From contig OX235263.1 of NCBI GenBank assembly GCA_944472135.2, positions 30,247,379 through 30,311,378 on the forward strand: a stretch of 64,000 nt of DNA, written 5' to 3'. How positions within the stretch are numbered: the stretch's first letter is position 1; the number at the start of each line of letters is the position of its first letter. Below, piece after piece: positions 1 to 11,224 of this stretch. The notes under the pieces are model-generated. The model ran no database searches, was not told the origin of the DNA, and saw nothing but the letters and a program-made list of their open reading frames with translations. The position numbers and the translations under genes were made by a program. Origin of the DNA: Trichobilharzia regenti (taxonomy: Eukaryota > Platyhelminthes > Trematoda > Strigeidida > Schistosomatidae).

Positions 1-558
1 GGTCGGGGGTGGGTGTCTTGCGCTGCGGGTTGGCCACCCCTCCGTACACCTCTTGAAATACTCCCATATGACCGGGCGTCTTACATAGCCTCTCCTGAGG
101 AAGTCCTACTCACTGCCTTCACGTGGCGGAGGTGTTTTTCACCAAAGTGAGAGGGCAAAAGCGGATGCCCGGCGCTCTTCACCGGGTTGACTGTCCATTG
201 GATGACAGTCTAGGGGAGATGTCTAAACCCTGATTCCAAACCTCCAACGACTGGCGTATGAAGCTCACCGGCAGACGTATGGACAAAGGGCTTATTGGAT
301 GCCCTGGATGACTGGCCCCATTCAAAAAGGCGAATGAACCGGACTCCGGTCACCGGCTCCCAATGGATAGTGGACTCCCTACTCCACTCCTACTGCCTTG
401 TAGGTCACACTTGGTTGTGTAAAGGCTAGAGCTGCACTCTCAAACAAAAGGCCGAGCGATGCTGGGGACATCACTCGTACCCAATTCCCATGAAACTTCA
501 TGGTTCATGAAGCCGGCTCATCCTCCCGTAGGAGATAGCCGAAGTAAAGTAAAGTAAG
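1..558 (+). repeat. GC-rich repeat or retroposon with an (AGTAA)n-like tail
   Basis: This stretch is far richer in G and C than the surrounding AT-rich DNA and has no convincing open frame. It stops abruptly after a short tandem of AGTAA/AAGTA units at about 541-558, as the 3' end of a LINE-mobilised repeat would. I infer a non-autonomous retroposon, or an untranslated part of a LINE, that begins left of the window. No homology to the RTE copies elsewhere here was obvious by eye, and the strand is assigned only from the tail. Confidence 0.45.
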
Positions 559-1445
559 TATACCTTATACTGGTGTGAATAATCTGTTAAACAAGTGGTG
601 GGCCAAATAGAAGAATGTCGTAGTGGTTTTAAGTTTTTGGGAGCTCATTCTTTTACAACAGTGACGCTTTAACTCCAGACTGTTTTTTCAGGCGATACAG
701 TTGTCTGAATTCAATGATGCTCAATCAAATTTGGTTCGCTCGGTGAATAGCCTAACAGAACTGTGCACAAAAATGCATCACTTCAAAGTATCACATTTCG
801 AAGAAGCAACGAAATAAACATTGAATAGAGATGTATGAGAGAGAGAGAATTAAATGATATCGTTTACATCTACTCCATTGCAAGCCACTTTTAGTCATAT
901 CACGGTATCACGGGCTACTGATTCTTAACATGTTGAAGAACGTAACCAGGTTATCTGCACTTTGCTATGTGACTGACACCAGCAGTCATGGATTGGTTAC
1001 ATGTTTTGCTCTGATCACATTTAACTCTTCCAGCTCAAACTTTCTTCAGGTGAGATCGCTCATCAACGAAAGTGGGGGCTTGGAATATGTAGTGCATGTT
1101 CCAGATATATCGATCGGTGAAACTGCATACTATCCTTATCCAACACTTAGTGTATAACTAGCATTACCGACTGTATTGTACTACCTAACACAAGCGGTTG
1201 AATGCAGACATATATAGTCAAAAACTGTCAACCTCTTCATACCCCACAACTTTAGCGGTCGTGTCTCAGCTTAGTTATTTGTTAAGTATAGACCTTATGT
1301 TTTCATCAAAATAACTACACTTGAATTTTATGTGTATACATACATTCAAAGCTCAAAATGCAAGAGATTAGGTTAGTGATATATGCTGTTCATTTTAAAG
1401 ATGTTCAGACGTTGAAAGCTCTTGTTCTTTTCAAGAGACTTCAAG
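559..1445. other. Intergenic DNA, nothing recognised
   Basis: AT-rich sequence with only short chance frames. I see no domain, tRNA, repeat family shared with the rest of the window, or promoter signal that I could defend. Confidence 0.5.
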
Positions 1446-1449
1446 ATGT

Positions 1450-1995
1450 GTTTCTTTGCTAACTTAGGTCATCTCTGGCGTAGGCATGGTATCCGGTTAT
1501 CGACCAAAGGATGTGTTTACTGTAAAGCAGTTGTCTCTGTGATTTATGGCTGTGAGACATGGCCATTGAGAATGATGACCTGTGAAGGCAGATGCCTACA
1601 TTCTGTCTCCCGTGTTAAGTGATATATAGCAATATTAAAGTTAGACATAGTGTTAGGCAAGGAGGGCAACTCAATAAGACTGTGAAGCTATATCAGTCGA
1701 GATAGCTAAGACACTTGTTATGCATGACAAGTCAACACCTTCCTCATCCAGCAGTGTTAGTGACATACGGTTAGGTTGGAAAAGATTTAGGAGTGGCCAA
1801 ACCAAGATATAGAGTCAATCTATGAAGTCTCTGGCTATTCGTTTGAGCCGCATAATGTGTGGACTGCTTGTGTGGGATCTCCGAGATGATAACAACTAAT
1901 GACTTGAGACTTTCGGTGATGTGGCAGTCGGTTGGGGATTAAGCGGAGACTATGCATAGATAACAACGGGTAACTCCATTCTTTCTTCTTCTAAC
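1450..1995 (+). mobile_element. Old, degenerate 3' fragment of an RTE-type LINE
   Basis: The reading LGHLWRRHGIRLSTKGCVYC, followed by a GCETWPLR motif, is the region downstream of the reverse transcriptase core. It aligns with the intact copy at 29432-31388 (its [18 protein letters not shown] and GSETWPIR). Homology continues through the H-x-R-x-R-x-L-GH-like part but is broken by stops and frameshifts. The catalytic RT core is absent, so this is a 5'-truncated dead copy, clearly older than the others. Confidence 0.7.
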
Positions 1996-4680
1996 GGATC
2001 TGTTCAGACGGACTGCACACATACGACTATATACTGGGATCTAGTCAAAGGATGATATTTCTACCCTAACACTCGATGCTATTCCTACACTTGCGAGTCC
2101 TCGCAAACTAGCTGAGGAGTCTCCTGATACCCTTAAGGTGAATTTCGCAGATTTACTTTGTTGGCCGGGTTGGGTTAAGTAAATAACTACACTCTAGTCT
2201 TGTATGCTTGTCTCTGAGACACAACATACATCCGTGGCTCAAGATGCTGGAGTTCTAGCTAGTAATGCTTGTTGTCCGATATGGAAGAGGGGCCTGACGT
2301 TAAATACTCCAATATAAAGTTGGTGGCGTGGCTTTAAGAGGCTGTCGTGGGTATTTTTCTGGCTCATCGTTATTTGTGGTCACAGAATGAAATAAAGATG
2401 ACTAGTCAGCCTGCACAATAGTACTGATAGTAGTAGGAAAGCAAGATGATTAGGGTGACAGGTATAGAAGAAGGAGGATGATCATGAGGGCTCCATGTGC
2501 TTTTGAAAGTGTGTACATGGTTGTTACTTCCCGTCTGCCCACACCGTAGAAGTTGATTTATTCTTGGGGTACCTGAAAGAGAAAGAGAATCAGTGTTTCG
2601 TGACCACGAAGCCCTGGTGACAACCGCTTGAGGTCGTTTACACACGGCCTGTCTAAACTGGCTTTTAGGTTTGGTTCCGTATTAGTAACTACGTTGAAAC
2701 CAGTCAGTAGTCACCACCTTATACGGACCACCGTAGGGTAAGTCGGGATGTATAATTCTTGGAGTCTACTTTTTCTAACCCCTCTCTCCAGAGTGGAGAC
2801 ACCGCATAGCTGGCTTACTAGTCATCTGAGGGAAATACCCTGTTCCCATGCAGTACGACTTTGCTCACAGACCGTCAGCATATTGTAAAAGATCTTACAC
2901 TATGCCGGTAACTGTTTTTAGTCTAATTGCTATCCTAACAATCTTTCTGGCATGTTAGAACATGCAGGAACATTAGTTCCATCCGGTGTAGCTTGTTGGG
3001 TCATTGCAATCTGCAAGCCCGACCACCACTTCAAAGTAGCAGCTGTCGGTCGAAACAACTCTGAGTACCTTTAGCAGTGTAAAAAAATCTTTCTTAAATA
3101 GCCCAGGAAAGACTAAGGGAAATGAGTAGAGAAGGACAAATAGAATACAAAAATTAAAAAAAACTGTGAAGTTAGTAACTGAGTGGCGTCAAACTGTCTT
3201 AACTTCCTTACATAGAAAGTTAAACGAAATCTCTTTCTAGAAAATAACATGATGTGGGAAGACAAGGAAAGATCAGAGAATACACACTATGATATGTTTA
3301 ACATTCGATTTAGTTCCAACTTCAGTGCCATCTATGATAGTGGAACCATGTGAACTAAATAGTTCCCTCTTTTCTGGACTTACTACCGAGTAGACAAGGT
3401 TTAAGAGTGAGTTTGCTGGGAATTAAACCTGAACATTCTGTGTGAGTGGCGGACATTCTACCATTGAACAACCGATGGATCAATCTGACTAAAGTATCTA
3501 AGGTCAGGATCATGTAAAAACAAAGTTGAGCACAGGTAATATAAGCTTTAGAAAACTAAGCAAGTTTCAGGCCCAGGAGAGGGTGCTTTGATTAAGTACC
3601 AACACTTTGATAGGTTCCGGAAAATGCATTACTAATATTCACTACTTTTCATAGTGACTTTTAATCCTCTACCGAGAAATGTTATAGCAATTTCCCACGT
3701 TGAAGTGCGTAAGTTTGTTAGTTTGGTTTGATACCCTAACTTCATTATGTACAAAACTTCTCCGATATATCTAAGAAATCCCATGGTACAAAAGTTAATA
3801 TATTTTTGCTATACGGTGGCCACATCTGACTTCACTAGCGCCTTTCATCTTCGTACGATTTCCTGTTTTTGTCTTTTCTGACAGTGTTTCGATTTTTTAT
3901 TTTGTCCATATCACTTAGTCTGCTTAAGACATGTTCATCATTGTTACACAGATTATATTGAATCTGTAAATACTTTTTTTACCCAGATAGACAGTTACTT
4001 TTAATCATTTGAAACAGGTTGCTGCTGTCAAATGTTGATAGAAATCAGGTTTAGGTGTAGGGTGATAAGCAAAAAAGCTAACTCATTATTATATGTCAAG
4101 GGATGGGTCAATACCTCGGAGTCATTGTGTTTATTTTAGTACTGTTGCCTTCGTTACTAACGTTACCACTGATCTAATGTGAAATTAGACTGTATCAAAG
4201 TGTCCCACTCTAACAGAAACGACTTAATGTTTCAATGCCTGCATCTTCTTCCGGTTTTAAGACTAATTTACAACTCTATGGTTTTAACTTTAAAAAAAAA
4301 TAAACTTAGGAATTGAGGAATGTTTGTACAGGTCAACCCAAAAGGGTTTTATTTTCTCTTTACGTTTATTATCAACTGGTATATAATTGGAAGCAGACTC
4401 ACCGCCTTTTCAAAGTCTTACTCCATTATTTCTTGATTTATCTTCTTAATAACAACTACTCATCCGAAGTACTGTTGGTTCCTCGTCAACTAGTCATAAT
4501 TTAAAGTTCCGTTATACGCCTTACCATCTTCTGCCTAATGGCGTCTAATGTATTTTAATTACATGATGATTGGCAATCTCGAGGAAAAATTACAAGTTAG
4601 TACGGTTGCAGTTTCTGTCTTTTTTTAAACTTGCATCATTAGTATGTTAATGAGTATTATTTTTTCCTTTTTTAATTCTT
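1996..4680. other. Intergenic DNA upstream of the URI1-like gene, no gene recognised
   Basis: About 2.7 kb with no open frame above 80 codons and no recognised motif. Parts at 2040-3100 are less AT-rich than average and may be old unnamed repeats. The last few hundred bases before 4680 should contain the promoter of the URI1-like gene, but no TATA or initiator stood out. Confidence 0.4.
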
Positions 4681-4747
4681 ATTTCAGGTGTTATAAAGAT
4701 TAAAGACTGTTCGCAATAGTTCATTTAATCTCTGAATCGTCTTACAG

Positions 4748-4765
4748 AATGAATTTCTAGTGACA
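4748..4765 (+). promoter_or_regulatory. Probable splice or trans-splice acceptor and leader of the URI1-like gene
   Basis: A pyrimidine-containing tract ending TCTTACAG lies just before 4748, so a 3' splice site there would leave an 18-nt leader before the ATG at 4766. The leader begins AATGAATTTCTAG, a four-codon-long upstream ATG frame ending in TAG. In the frame of the protein the 18 nt are fully open. A second acceptor-like TTTCAG ends at about 4688. Whether cis- or trans-splicing uses either site is inference. Confidence 0.45.
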
Positions 4766-5740
4766 ATGACTTCAGAAAATTTTAGTCGGTTACTTTCTCA
4801 ACAGGCTTCTGACATTGAAGCTACTGAACGAGAAATTACCAAGTTGGAAAAATTTAAGTCAGATTATGAATCTGTAAGCAACAAAATTCAAGAGTTGCAG
4901 AAATCAGTTTATAAAGAAGCATATATCCCATTCAGTCGTAGAGCATTAGTTCGAGGTCGTCTAATCCATACAAATGAATTGTTGGTTTATCTTGGTGGAA
5001 CAGATGATTATTTTGCTGAACTGTCTGTTTACGAAACAGTTCAACTTCTCAATCGTCGTATAAAACAATTAGAAGTGAAATTAGATGGATTAAATAAACA
5101 AAAAACGCTGTTAACTGATAGAATTGCTTATACAAAAGATTTAGTTTCACAAAAATCAGTTTCTGTATCGAAGAATTCTAGCACTCCGTCAACAGCTGAT
5201 CCTATTTCAGAATCATTGGAAAATGAAAAAGAAATCGAAATCAGAGAAGAGTACGATTCAGATGCTGAGATTGAATGGAAAAAGAAACATTCTCTCAGTC
5301 GAAAACAGGAACGCCTTAAAAATGCATCACAGTCCTCTCCGGTGCTTACTACTCGTAAAGTTTCTTTCGATCTATCGGATCAAGTTTTTGAAGATAAAAC
5401 TTCCGATTCAGAAAAATCACCTACTTCTGAGTCTGAATTTGAAGATAATAACCTATCGACTATATATTTTAAACATTCAGGTATACCTTCATTAGTCCCG
5501 AGAAGGAAAGTTGTCGACCTTTCTACTCTAACTGTTGCAGAAGCTGTGAATCTCGCCGATGGGCTGTGTAAAATACAAAGTGGTAGTAAAATATTTTCAG
5601 TAGAACCATTCCGTGATATATGTGAACGAGCACCAACTGCGCTAACAGAGCCAAATACTTCTTCGTCTACTGTAAACACTGAGAAAAAACGATGTTCCCA
5701 GTTCCGTTCATCTCGTATTAGAGATTCTAAACTTCCATGA
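4766..5740 (+). CDS. URI1: URI1-like unconventional prefoldin (RPB5 interactor)
   Basis: A 324-residue protein in one uninterrupted frame from the ATG at 4766. The N-terminal ~115 residues look like an alpha-type prefoldin. A first coiled coil (about 5-45) leads into a YIPFSRRALVRGRLIHTNEL segment and LGGTDDYFAELS, the beta-hairpin region typical of URI, and then a second coiled coil with RRIKQLEVKLDGLNKQKTLL. Around residue 155 is IREEYDSD followed by a K-rich stretch, as in animal URI proteins. The rest is Ser/acidic-rich. In other animals URI joins the R2TP/prefoldin-like complex, binds the RNA polymerase subunit RPB5 and helps assemble polymerases in the cytoplasm. This copy is shorter than the human protein (about 535 residues), mostly in the disordered C-terminal half. 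A GTG six nucleotides upstream is in frame but is not a credible eukaryotic start. It is convergent with unc80. Confidence 0.85.
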   Translation: MTSENFSRLLSQQASDIEATEREITKLEKFKSDYESVSNKIQELQKSVYKEAYIPFSRRALVRGRLIHTNELLVYLGGTDDYFAELSVYETVQLLNRRIKQLEVKLDGLNKQKTLLTDRIAYTKDLVSQKSVSVSKNSSTPSTADPISESLENEKEIEIREEYDSDAEIEWKKKHSLSRKQERLKNASQSSPVLTTRKVSFDLSDQVFEDKTSDSEKSPTSESEFEDNNLSTIYFKHSGIPSLVPRRKVVDLSTLTVAEAVNLADGLCKIQSGSKIFSVEPFRDICERAPTALTEPNTSSSTVNTEKKRCSQFRSSRIRDSKLP

Positions 5741-5864
5741 GTTTTCAGGATTCTTCAATGTTATGGATAGTGCATTGTAAAAATCCACAAGATTCTTATT
5801 TTTGTATTGCATCATGATTTATTTACAGCACCGAAAAAAAAAGAAACGTATGATCTTTTTCAAT

Positions 5865-5870
5865 AATAAA
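5865..5870 (+). terminator. Poly(A) signal of the URI1-like gene
   Basis: A canonical AATAAA lies 125 nt after the stop codon, a normal distance for a short 3' UTR. It is the first such hexamer downstream of the stop on this strand. Confidence 0.6.
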
Positions 5871-6049
5871 TGCATTTTAGTGATGTTTTTACAGGCTTTT
5901 TTCGCGTTGAATATGGAAATCATGGGAATTAGGTTACGTGCATAACTTGTGGTGATTGGCTACTGTAATGTTAGTAGCCTGCTTGAATCCACGTGGTGTC
6001 TTATTTCACGAAGCTTGACGCTTACGATATGTCAGGAATTGACTGTTAT

Positions 6050-6440
6050 TTTGATGTGGTTGTGTTTTCTGAGCTGGATGGTTAATTTGCGAAGCTTACA
6101 TCTTCAGCGCATACTTCAGTTTGAAGTGAGCTTTTAGATTTCTCCACGAGTTTATTAATCATCTCTCCTGGTGACCTTGGACGTGATTAGTTGTTTTTGT
6201 GTGTTTTCATACCTTCTAGGTTACTTGTATTGGAACTGATTGTTTCTTTGGCTAGAAGGTATAAGAACACACAAAAACAACTAATCACATCCAAGGTCAC
6301 CAGGAGAGATGATTAATAAACTCGTGGAGAAATCTAAAAGCTCACTTCAAATTGAAGTATGCGCTGAAGATGTCACCCAGTAGGGTGATGAAAGCTTCGC
6401 AAATTAACCATCCAGCTCAGAAAACACAAACACATCAAAA
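6050..6440. repeat. Fold-back of a PLE 3' end (inverted repeat)
   Basis: Two arms, about 6050-6215 and 6250-6440, are almost perfect reverse complements around a ~35-nt centre. The right arm, read on the plus strand, matches the region downstream of the GIY-YIG frame in the PLEs at 50.8 kb, 44.7 kb and 37.5 kb, ending in the shared GAGCTACAAATCTTCTCT. The left arm lacks about 18 nt that the right arm has, exactly the hairpin of the hammerhead-like motif. No coding part of the element is present. Confidence 0.8.
6361..6400 (+). ncRNA. Hammerhead-like motif of a PLE 3' end
   Basis: The motif reads GCG-CTGAAGA-T, a hairpin GTCACCC/AGTA/GGGTGAT, then GAAA and GCTTCGC. This is the order of hammerhead core box 1 (CUGANGA), stem II and the GAAA box. 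Related copies on the minus strand at 37527-37566 and 50795-50834 and on the plus strand at 44696-44734 and 52295-52332 keep the hairpin with different base pairs. The extra T after CTGAAGA and the G-T closing pair depart from the canonical G-C at 10.1-11.1, so activity is uncertain. Confidence 0.5.
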
Positions 6441-6559
6441 TCATCCACCTGAGCTACAAATCTTCTCTATCATATTGACTGTTATAGATCGGCAAGTGGT
6501 GATTATCATCATTGTATGGAAATATTGTGTAACAAACCCAGAATTTAACTTTTGACTCG

Positions 6560-7321
6560 TTGCATAATATTAATTGAAGTAGCGAATGAAAAATGCAAGA
6601 GTTAAACACACGCTAGTTTTCATTTTAGTGAAACAAAACATTTAATAAGATGATAAGCAATCCTTTAAGTTATCTTAAGTTAATCGAGTGTAAAGAAAAC
6701 GATCAGATACAACTACTGGATAACACAATATTTCTTGAGTATTGCACTAGCTAGCTACTGTAGCTGTAAGCAGTTAATTGTTTGACAGCTGAGTAGAAAC
6801 CCTCAGTAATTGTAGTAGAATGATGACCACCATAGTAAATAGGTACCCCTTAAGTCAGCAAAGTCTCAGATTAGGAGTTCTATGATTTGAATCTTTTCTC
6901 GACCCGAATTTTACTTTACCGCTAACCAATACAGATTACGTTAACATAAGTCTATCAAAGCAAGGTTATTCCCGATTGTCTCATCAACAATGAAATTTTA
7001 GACAGAATAACTAATGAGTGAATGATAACTTAACATATAGTCACTGAGTTGCATTCATCGTCTATTTACAGAATTCTGATGGACATATCTTAAGTGTTTA
7101 CTTTTGGTGTATGTTCATTTTAAGTATATTAAAGAAAATCAAGCAATTGCGTAGTATGTTTATTATTATTATTTATAGTCCTCTAATCTTGATAGTATAC
7201 ATGATAAGGATATAGGAATGAGTGAGTGAATAGATCTGAGAAAATCTGCATCACAGTATTTCAAAAATATATATCAATACACACTATCAATCAAAAAAAA
7301 CTGGAATCATTAGAATTGATT
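6560..7321. other. Convergent intergenic space and unc80 3' UTR region
   Basis: AT-rich sequence between the PLE fold-back and the unc80 stop codon. It should include the unc80 3' UTR. TTTATT at 7159-7164 reads AATAAA on the minus strand, about 160 nt after the stop, and is the best poly(A) signal candidate. Nothing else is recognised. Confidence 0.45.
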
Positions 7322-7882
7322 TTAATGAACGAAAATATGTGTAGCTGTGGAGTGTTGGTCTTCATTACGTCCTAGTACAAATATATGCTTTTTTAACCAT
7401 GCAACTAAACGACTCGTCAGTAGATCTGAACCCATAGCACCAGCTTCTAATCCAATACCATCAGATGTTCCATCATTAGCATAAGGTGCACTTGGAGCTA
7501 ATGCATGTCCAATGCATTGTGCATTACCGGTTAGATTAACACCTTCCGTAAGACATTCTTTCAGTGATTTTGAAATTAAATTACATCCCATTAGGGAATT
7601 ACATTGACAAGCCAGTAAAGAACTTTCAGTCCATCCTGGTAAGGATGAATTAGTTGGATGAATTAACGCTTTTTCATTACTTGATGATGGGAATGTTGTA
7701 CTTCCTGTCCCAATAATATTTGTAGACGATGCATTGTCATAATGACCCATTGTTGTTCCTGATAGAAAACGATTGTTGATCAGTGGATCCGGTATAGACA
7801 ACAGCAGCAATAATCGATTATATGGCTCAGGAGGTTCCCATTCTATACATTTTTGTAGACGTTTGAGCATGTTACCGGGTAG
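7322..7882 (-). CDS. unc80: unc80 last exon (C-terminus and stop)
   Basis: 187 codons including the TAA at 7322-7324, entered in phase 0 after an acceptor ending TTGTAG. It begins LPGNMLKRLQKCIEWEPPEP. The middle is a poorly conserved Ser/Asn/Gly-rich stretch with several Cys. It ends SRLVAWLKKHIFVLGRNE plus about ten residues, matching the Leu-rich WL-containing tail of animal UNC80. The tail position supports this as the true end of the protein. Confidence 0.88.
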   Translation of the reverse strand, partial: LPGNMLKRLQKCIEWEPPEPYNRLLLLLSIPDPLINNRFLSGTTMGHYDNASSTNIIGTGSTTFPSSSNEKALIHPTNSSLPGWTESSLLACQCNSLMGCNLISKSLKECLTEGVNLTGNAQCIGHALAPSAPYANDGTSDGIGLEAGAMGSDLLTSRLVAWLKKHIFVLGRNEDQHSTATHIFVH

Positions 7883-8344
7883 CTACAAGTATTGCAACAA
7901 GAAATAATAAAAAAGATTTATCATGTTAGTTGCTTTCTACTTTGAGTTCCAGTTGCATGTTATAAATTTCCAAAGGACCAAAAACTAAAGTATTAAAAAG
8001 CATATACACTGCATTAGACCAGAATATTTTATTAGATTTGTTACAGTATTATTTCCTGACCATCTTATATATGTATGAAACACAGATATTGAAAGTTAAT
8101 TGGTACTTTACAAAATATCACTCTAATTGAGTTTATGAAGTACGAGTTCTAACGTTGTGGTTAGGTGCATTTGAATACAAGAGACCCAGACTTCTATCTG
8201 TCTTTTAATTTCACACGTCATTACATCAATTTATATCTGCATGACTTTATATAAAACCGCAAGTCATGTAAACTGGCTGATTTCAACCCGTCAGTCAAGA
8301 AGCATTGAAACTTCCTAGAATAGTTAAAATCCCTAATTCAGGTT

Positions 8345-8570
8345 TGATTACGGGCTGACATCAGTTATAGAACCATTGGAAATGATCTACCAGCTCGCCT
8401 TGTAACCGGTCCTGGGTTTGAACATCGGTGGGTGGGTACTTCTGGAGAGTCCCAGACGGGGACGAAACAGCTGTTCAGTACTCCATGCTTTTCCAGTGAT
8501 TCTCTAACTGATGTCAGCCAGTGACTAAACCTGTAACCAATCAAATCCCTGCAAATCAACACTTGGAAAT
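8345..8570 (+). mobile_element. Sm-alpha-like tRNA/hammerhead SINE, fold-back copy
   Basis: Family A SINE. The plus-strand part has a tRNA-like B box (GGTTTGAACATCGG), a degraded hammerhead (CTGGAGA, then GTCCCAGACGGGGAC, GAAA, CAGCTGTTC) and the family's 3' end (TCTCTAACTGATGTCAG ... CCTGTAACCAATCAAATCCC). At 8347-8375 an inverted piece of that 3' end sits in front of the head, so the copy folds back on itself. The box-1 change and the TTC in place of GTC at the cleavage site should abolish self-cleavage. Confidence 0.75.
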
Positions 8571-8614
8571 ATCTATTTCAGCGTAAATTATGTCACTTTA
8601 TTTTATTATCATTT

Positions 8615-8850
8615 TGCTTTATTCCTTCGCTTTCCCAGTGGAACCTAGGGCTTCAGGCTTGAGCTTTGAAGTTTTGGTAGCAGTGGTGTTTTTTTTAACG
8701 GCGTGGGGTTGCTAGCCTCACACCCAACTTTCCCTCTTTACTGGCCTTGGTATCAGCTTATTGAGGTTTTAAGAGTGCATCAGACGCGGATCGAACCGGG
8801 GACCACATGCATGGTTGGAGAACTGAACCACCAACGCTTAAAAGTAGGCT
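8615..8850 (-). mobile_element. tRNA-headed SINE, family B
   Basis: Family B is defined by copies at 18.0, 27.6, 36.1, 53.1 and 54.8 kb. It has a tRNA-like head with a B box near GGTTCGATCCCCGG, a GTAAAGAGG-AAGGTTGGG-ATGAGGCTAG block, then CTGCTACC-AAACTTC and an end reading CCCTATGTTCCACTGG. This minus-strand copy has all blocks but a degraded B box (GGTTCGATCCGCG). The family has no hammerhead and no coding capacity; a LINE must mobilise it. Confidence 0.75.
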
Positions 8851-8859
8851 AACACCTCA

Positions 8860-8922
8860 CCTCCGATGGGACTTGAACCAGAAGTCCGACGCGCTATCCA
8901 CTGCGTGACGGGGACCGTTAGT
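8860..8922 (-). pseudogene. tRNA-like relic lacking an anticodon arm
   Basis: Read on the minus strand, GTCCCCGTCACGCAGTGGA and a following TAGCGCGTCGGAC look like a tRNA A-box/D-arm of the Arg type. TGGTTCAAGTCCCATCGG is a T-arm with an intact B box. The segment between them is too short for an anticodon stem-loop, so this is not a working tRNA. It abuts the family B SINE and could be a second SINE head. Confidence 0.45.
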
Positions 8923-9997
8923 TATGTTACTACTAGTCCTATAGTCTTTGGTTGTTGATTTCCTAAGACGCTGATTCATACTTTCCAAAATGGTTGAGAG
9001 AAACAGCTACATACTTCATTGAGTGGTATTAGTGTCCGTGCTAACAGTCTGTTGATTCGGGTTCACACCTGCTAACACTGTTTTCCCCAAAAGTCAGTGG
9101 ATCAACATGTGGAACACATGTCTGTGGTAATGGTTTGTGTTATTCTTACATTTTCTACTACTGATACGGACGACAGAACGAGGAATACATGTGTTAGCAG
9201 TGGTAAAAAGCAAACAGTTATATAAACGCTGAAATCTGCTTCGTAAAATATCTTCCGTTCTTTCATCGATAGATCTTTACTCTGGATTAGTTAGTAGTGT
9301 TATAATGTCTATCTGATATCGGTAGTTTATTTTTTGTTTTTTTCATCCAGACCAAAGATTGTCAATTATTATAGTATATTCTAAGCTATTTTCAGGAGTG
9401 TATGTGAAGAATCCGGTCTGACTGATGAATGAGTTCAAGTATCTGTTGCAGATTTTTCAGCACTTTATGGTCTTCAGTTGATGTTTTTCATACTTCTAGG
9501 ATAAACGCCTATTTATGCACAGATTAAAATATATCGCACTATTATATTACACTGTATTCGTGATATAATTAGGTTTTTGGGTAACTATGATAACTTTTCA
9601 TTTCAAATGATTTCTAGTTCCACAAATTGATTTGATTAGCCGTAATACGCGGGGGTGGGGTATGCGTTTGAGTAAAAGAAAGTTACATCTTTGAAAGTAA
9701 AATATCACTCTGGAAAATGAAGGATAAAGAATGATAGTGGTTAATCTTAATGGACTCATAATTACAGGAGAGAAAAAAAGGATGAAGGAAATGGTTGTTG
9801 ATACCTGTCTATGCCTTCCGTGAAGAAGAGGTATCCATAAGGTAAACAGCTGTAAGAATAAGAAAAAAAGAGGATGATAAAACTTATTACTTAGATTAGG
9901 GTATTCTTTAATCATTTTAGTTTCACAGTTAATTTTAAAAATGAAATTTATAAAAATTCACTAAATTCTATAAATGAATACATAAACAGGTATTTTT

Positions 9998-10800
9998 TAA
10001 TCATTGCTCCCTTGGGTTCCTAATGGAACATAGGGCTTCAACTGCACGTCTCCATTTTCTTCTGTCTTCTGCTATACTTTTCGCCCGCATCCATGTTAGT
10101 CCATACTCTTTCAACTCCTCTTCACACGATCTCCTCCATGTCACCCTTGCACTGACGTCCCACGCGCCGCTTCCCTTTCGGCCTGGTTCCACTGGAGCAA
10201 TGGCCTGACGCGCGCGCGATGTCACCCAGCGGTCTCCTCAGCGAGTGTCCATATCCAACCATCTCCCCTTTCCAAAGCATATTTGTTGGTTGGCGATTGG
10301 TTCTTGTTTTGTTTGCTTGTGCGCATAGTTTCTTGTTGGTGATTCTTTCCAGCCCGGCCATCTGATCTTCAATACAGAGCCATAGAAGACAGTTGCTGGT
10401 TGATGAAGGTCTGCAACAGGCTATTGGAAATATTCTTTGTGACCCACCCGCCAAGTTTCTGATCCGTATAGAAGAACTGACTGACTTGACGTTGTTTGTA
10501 TTGAAAATCCGACTGGATTTTGTTGTTGATTCTGGCTGAGTGACGAAGATTTCCAGATTGGTTTCAGGTTGATGAATGTGCTTCTCGCCTTCCCGATTCT
10601 CACTCTATTTGACATCCTCGTCCGTTGCGACTGCCTGTAGTTGAGACAATGCTCCCTAGATAAGTGAATGAATGAAGTAACCTCTTTCAAATCCCTCCCG
10701 TTGATGGTGATTGGCGCTGGATGTTGGTGCTGTTGTTGTTGTTGTTGGTTGGTTATTTTCATCACCTCCGTCTTGTCTATGTTCACTCGGAGTCCTGTCT
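9998..10800 (-). mobile_element. SR2-like RTE LINE fragment (subfamily with poly-Q stretch)
   Basis: A 5'-truncated copy. The minus strand begins with NIDKTEVMKITNQQQQQQHQ, the segment after the RT palm. It continues through [10 protein letters not shown] (the conserved GSETW motif) and a KIRWPG-like block to the 3' end, where CCTATGTTCC and GGAACCC precede the junction. A frameshift splits it into three overlapping frames. The copy at 40480-41258 on the opposite strand is its close relative. Confidence 0.8.
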
Positions 10801-11224
10801 TTGCTGCTTCCGGTATGGTAATACTAATTCATCAAGCAAGTTAATTCTTTGTACTTAGTCTATTTACAAGTATTCCTGCAATCAATCTTACTTCACCTGC
10901 TCTATTAATTCTAACTAATGTAGATAAAATTAGCAAGAATGATAAATATTACCAGTCAATACTTAACGTCAGGAAAGGTATATTGTTTAAGAAAAGGACG
11001 TGGTTATAATAAAAATATGTCTTTGTATGTCTAGTATACACTAGAATCAAATTCAAATGTGTATAAAGCTTGCGTTAAATAATATGGTAGAATTGTGACT
11101 TCTTAAGTTATTCTTTCACTTTCCACCCTTTCGCAGTCTAAGTTGACTTAATCACAGTGTTTTTTGACAGATTTCTCTTAGTCCATTATGTATTTTCTAT
11201 GCAAGCAGTAAGTTAAAGTACCGT

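Noticed and set aside
4760..4768. GTG at 4760 as the start of the URI1-like protein
   Set aside because: Eukaryotic initiation at GTG is very unlikely. The ATG six bases downstream, or a leader-supplied AUG, explains the frame better.
5223..5679. Frames overlapping the URI1-like gene (plus 5223-5495, minus 5380-5679)
   Set aside because: They lie in other frames of a well-supported coding region and carry no recognisable motif.
10023..10225. Antibiotic- or toxin-like small frames at 10 kb
   Set aside because: Both strands belong to the 3' region of the SR2-like LINE; no independent motif.
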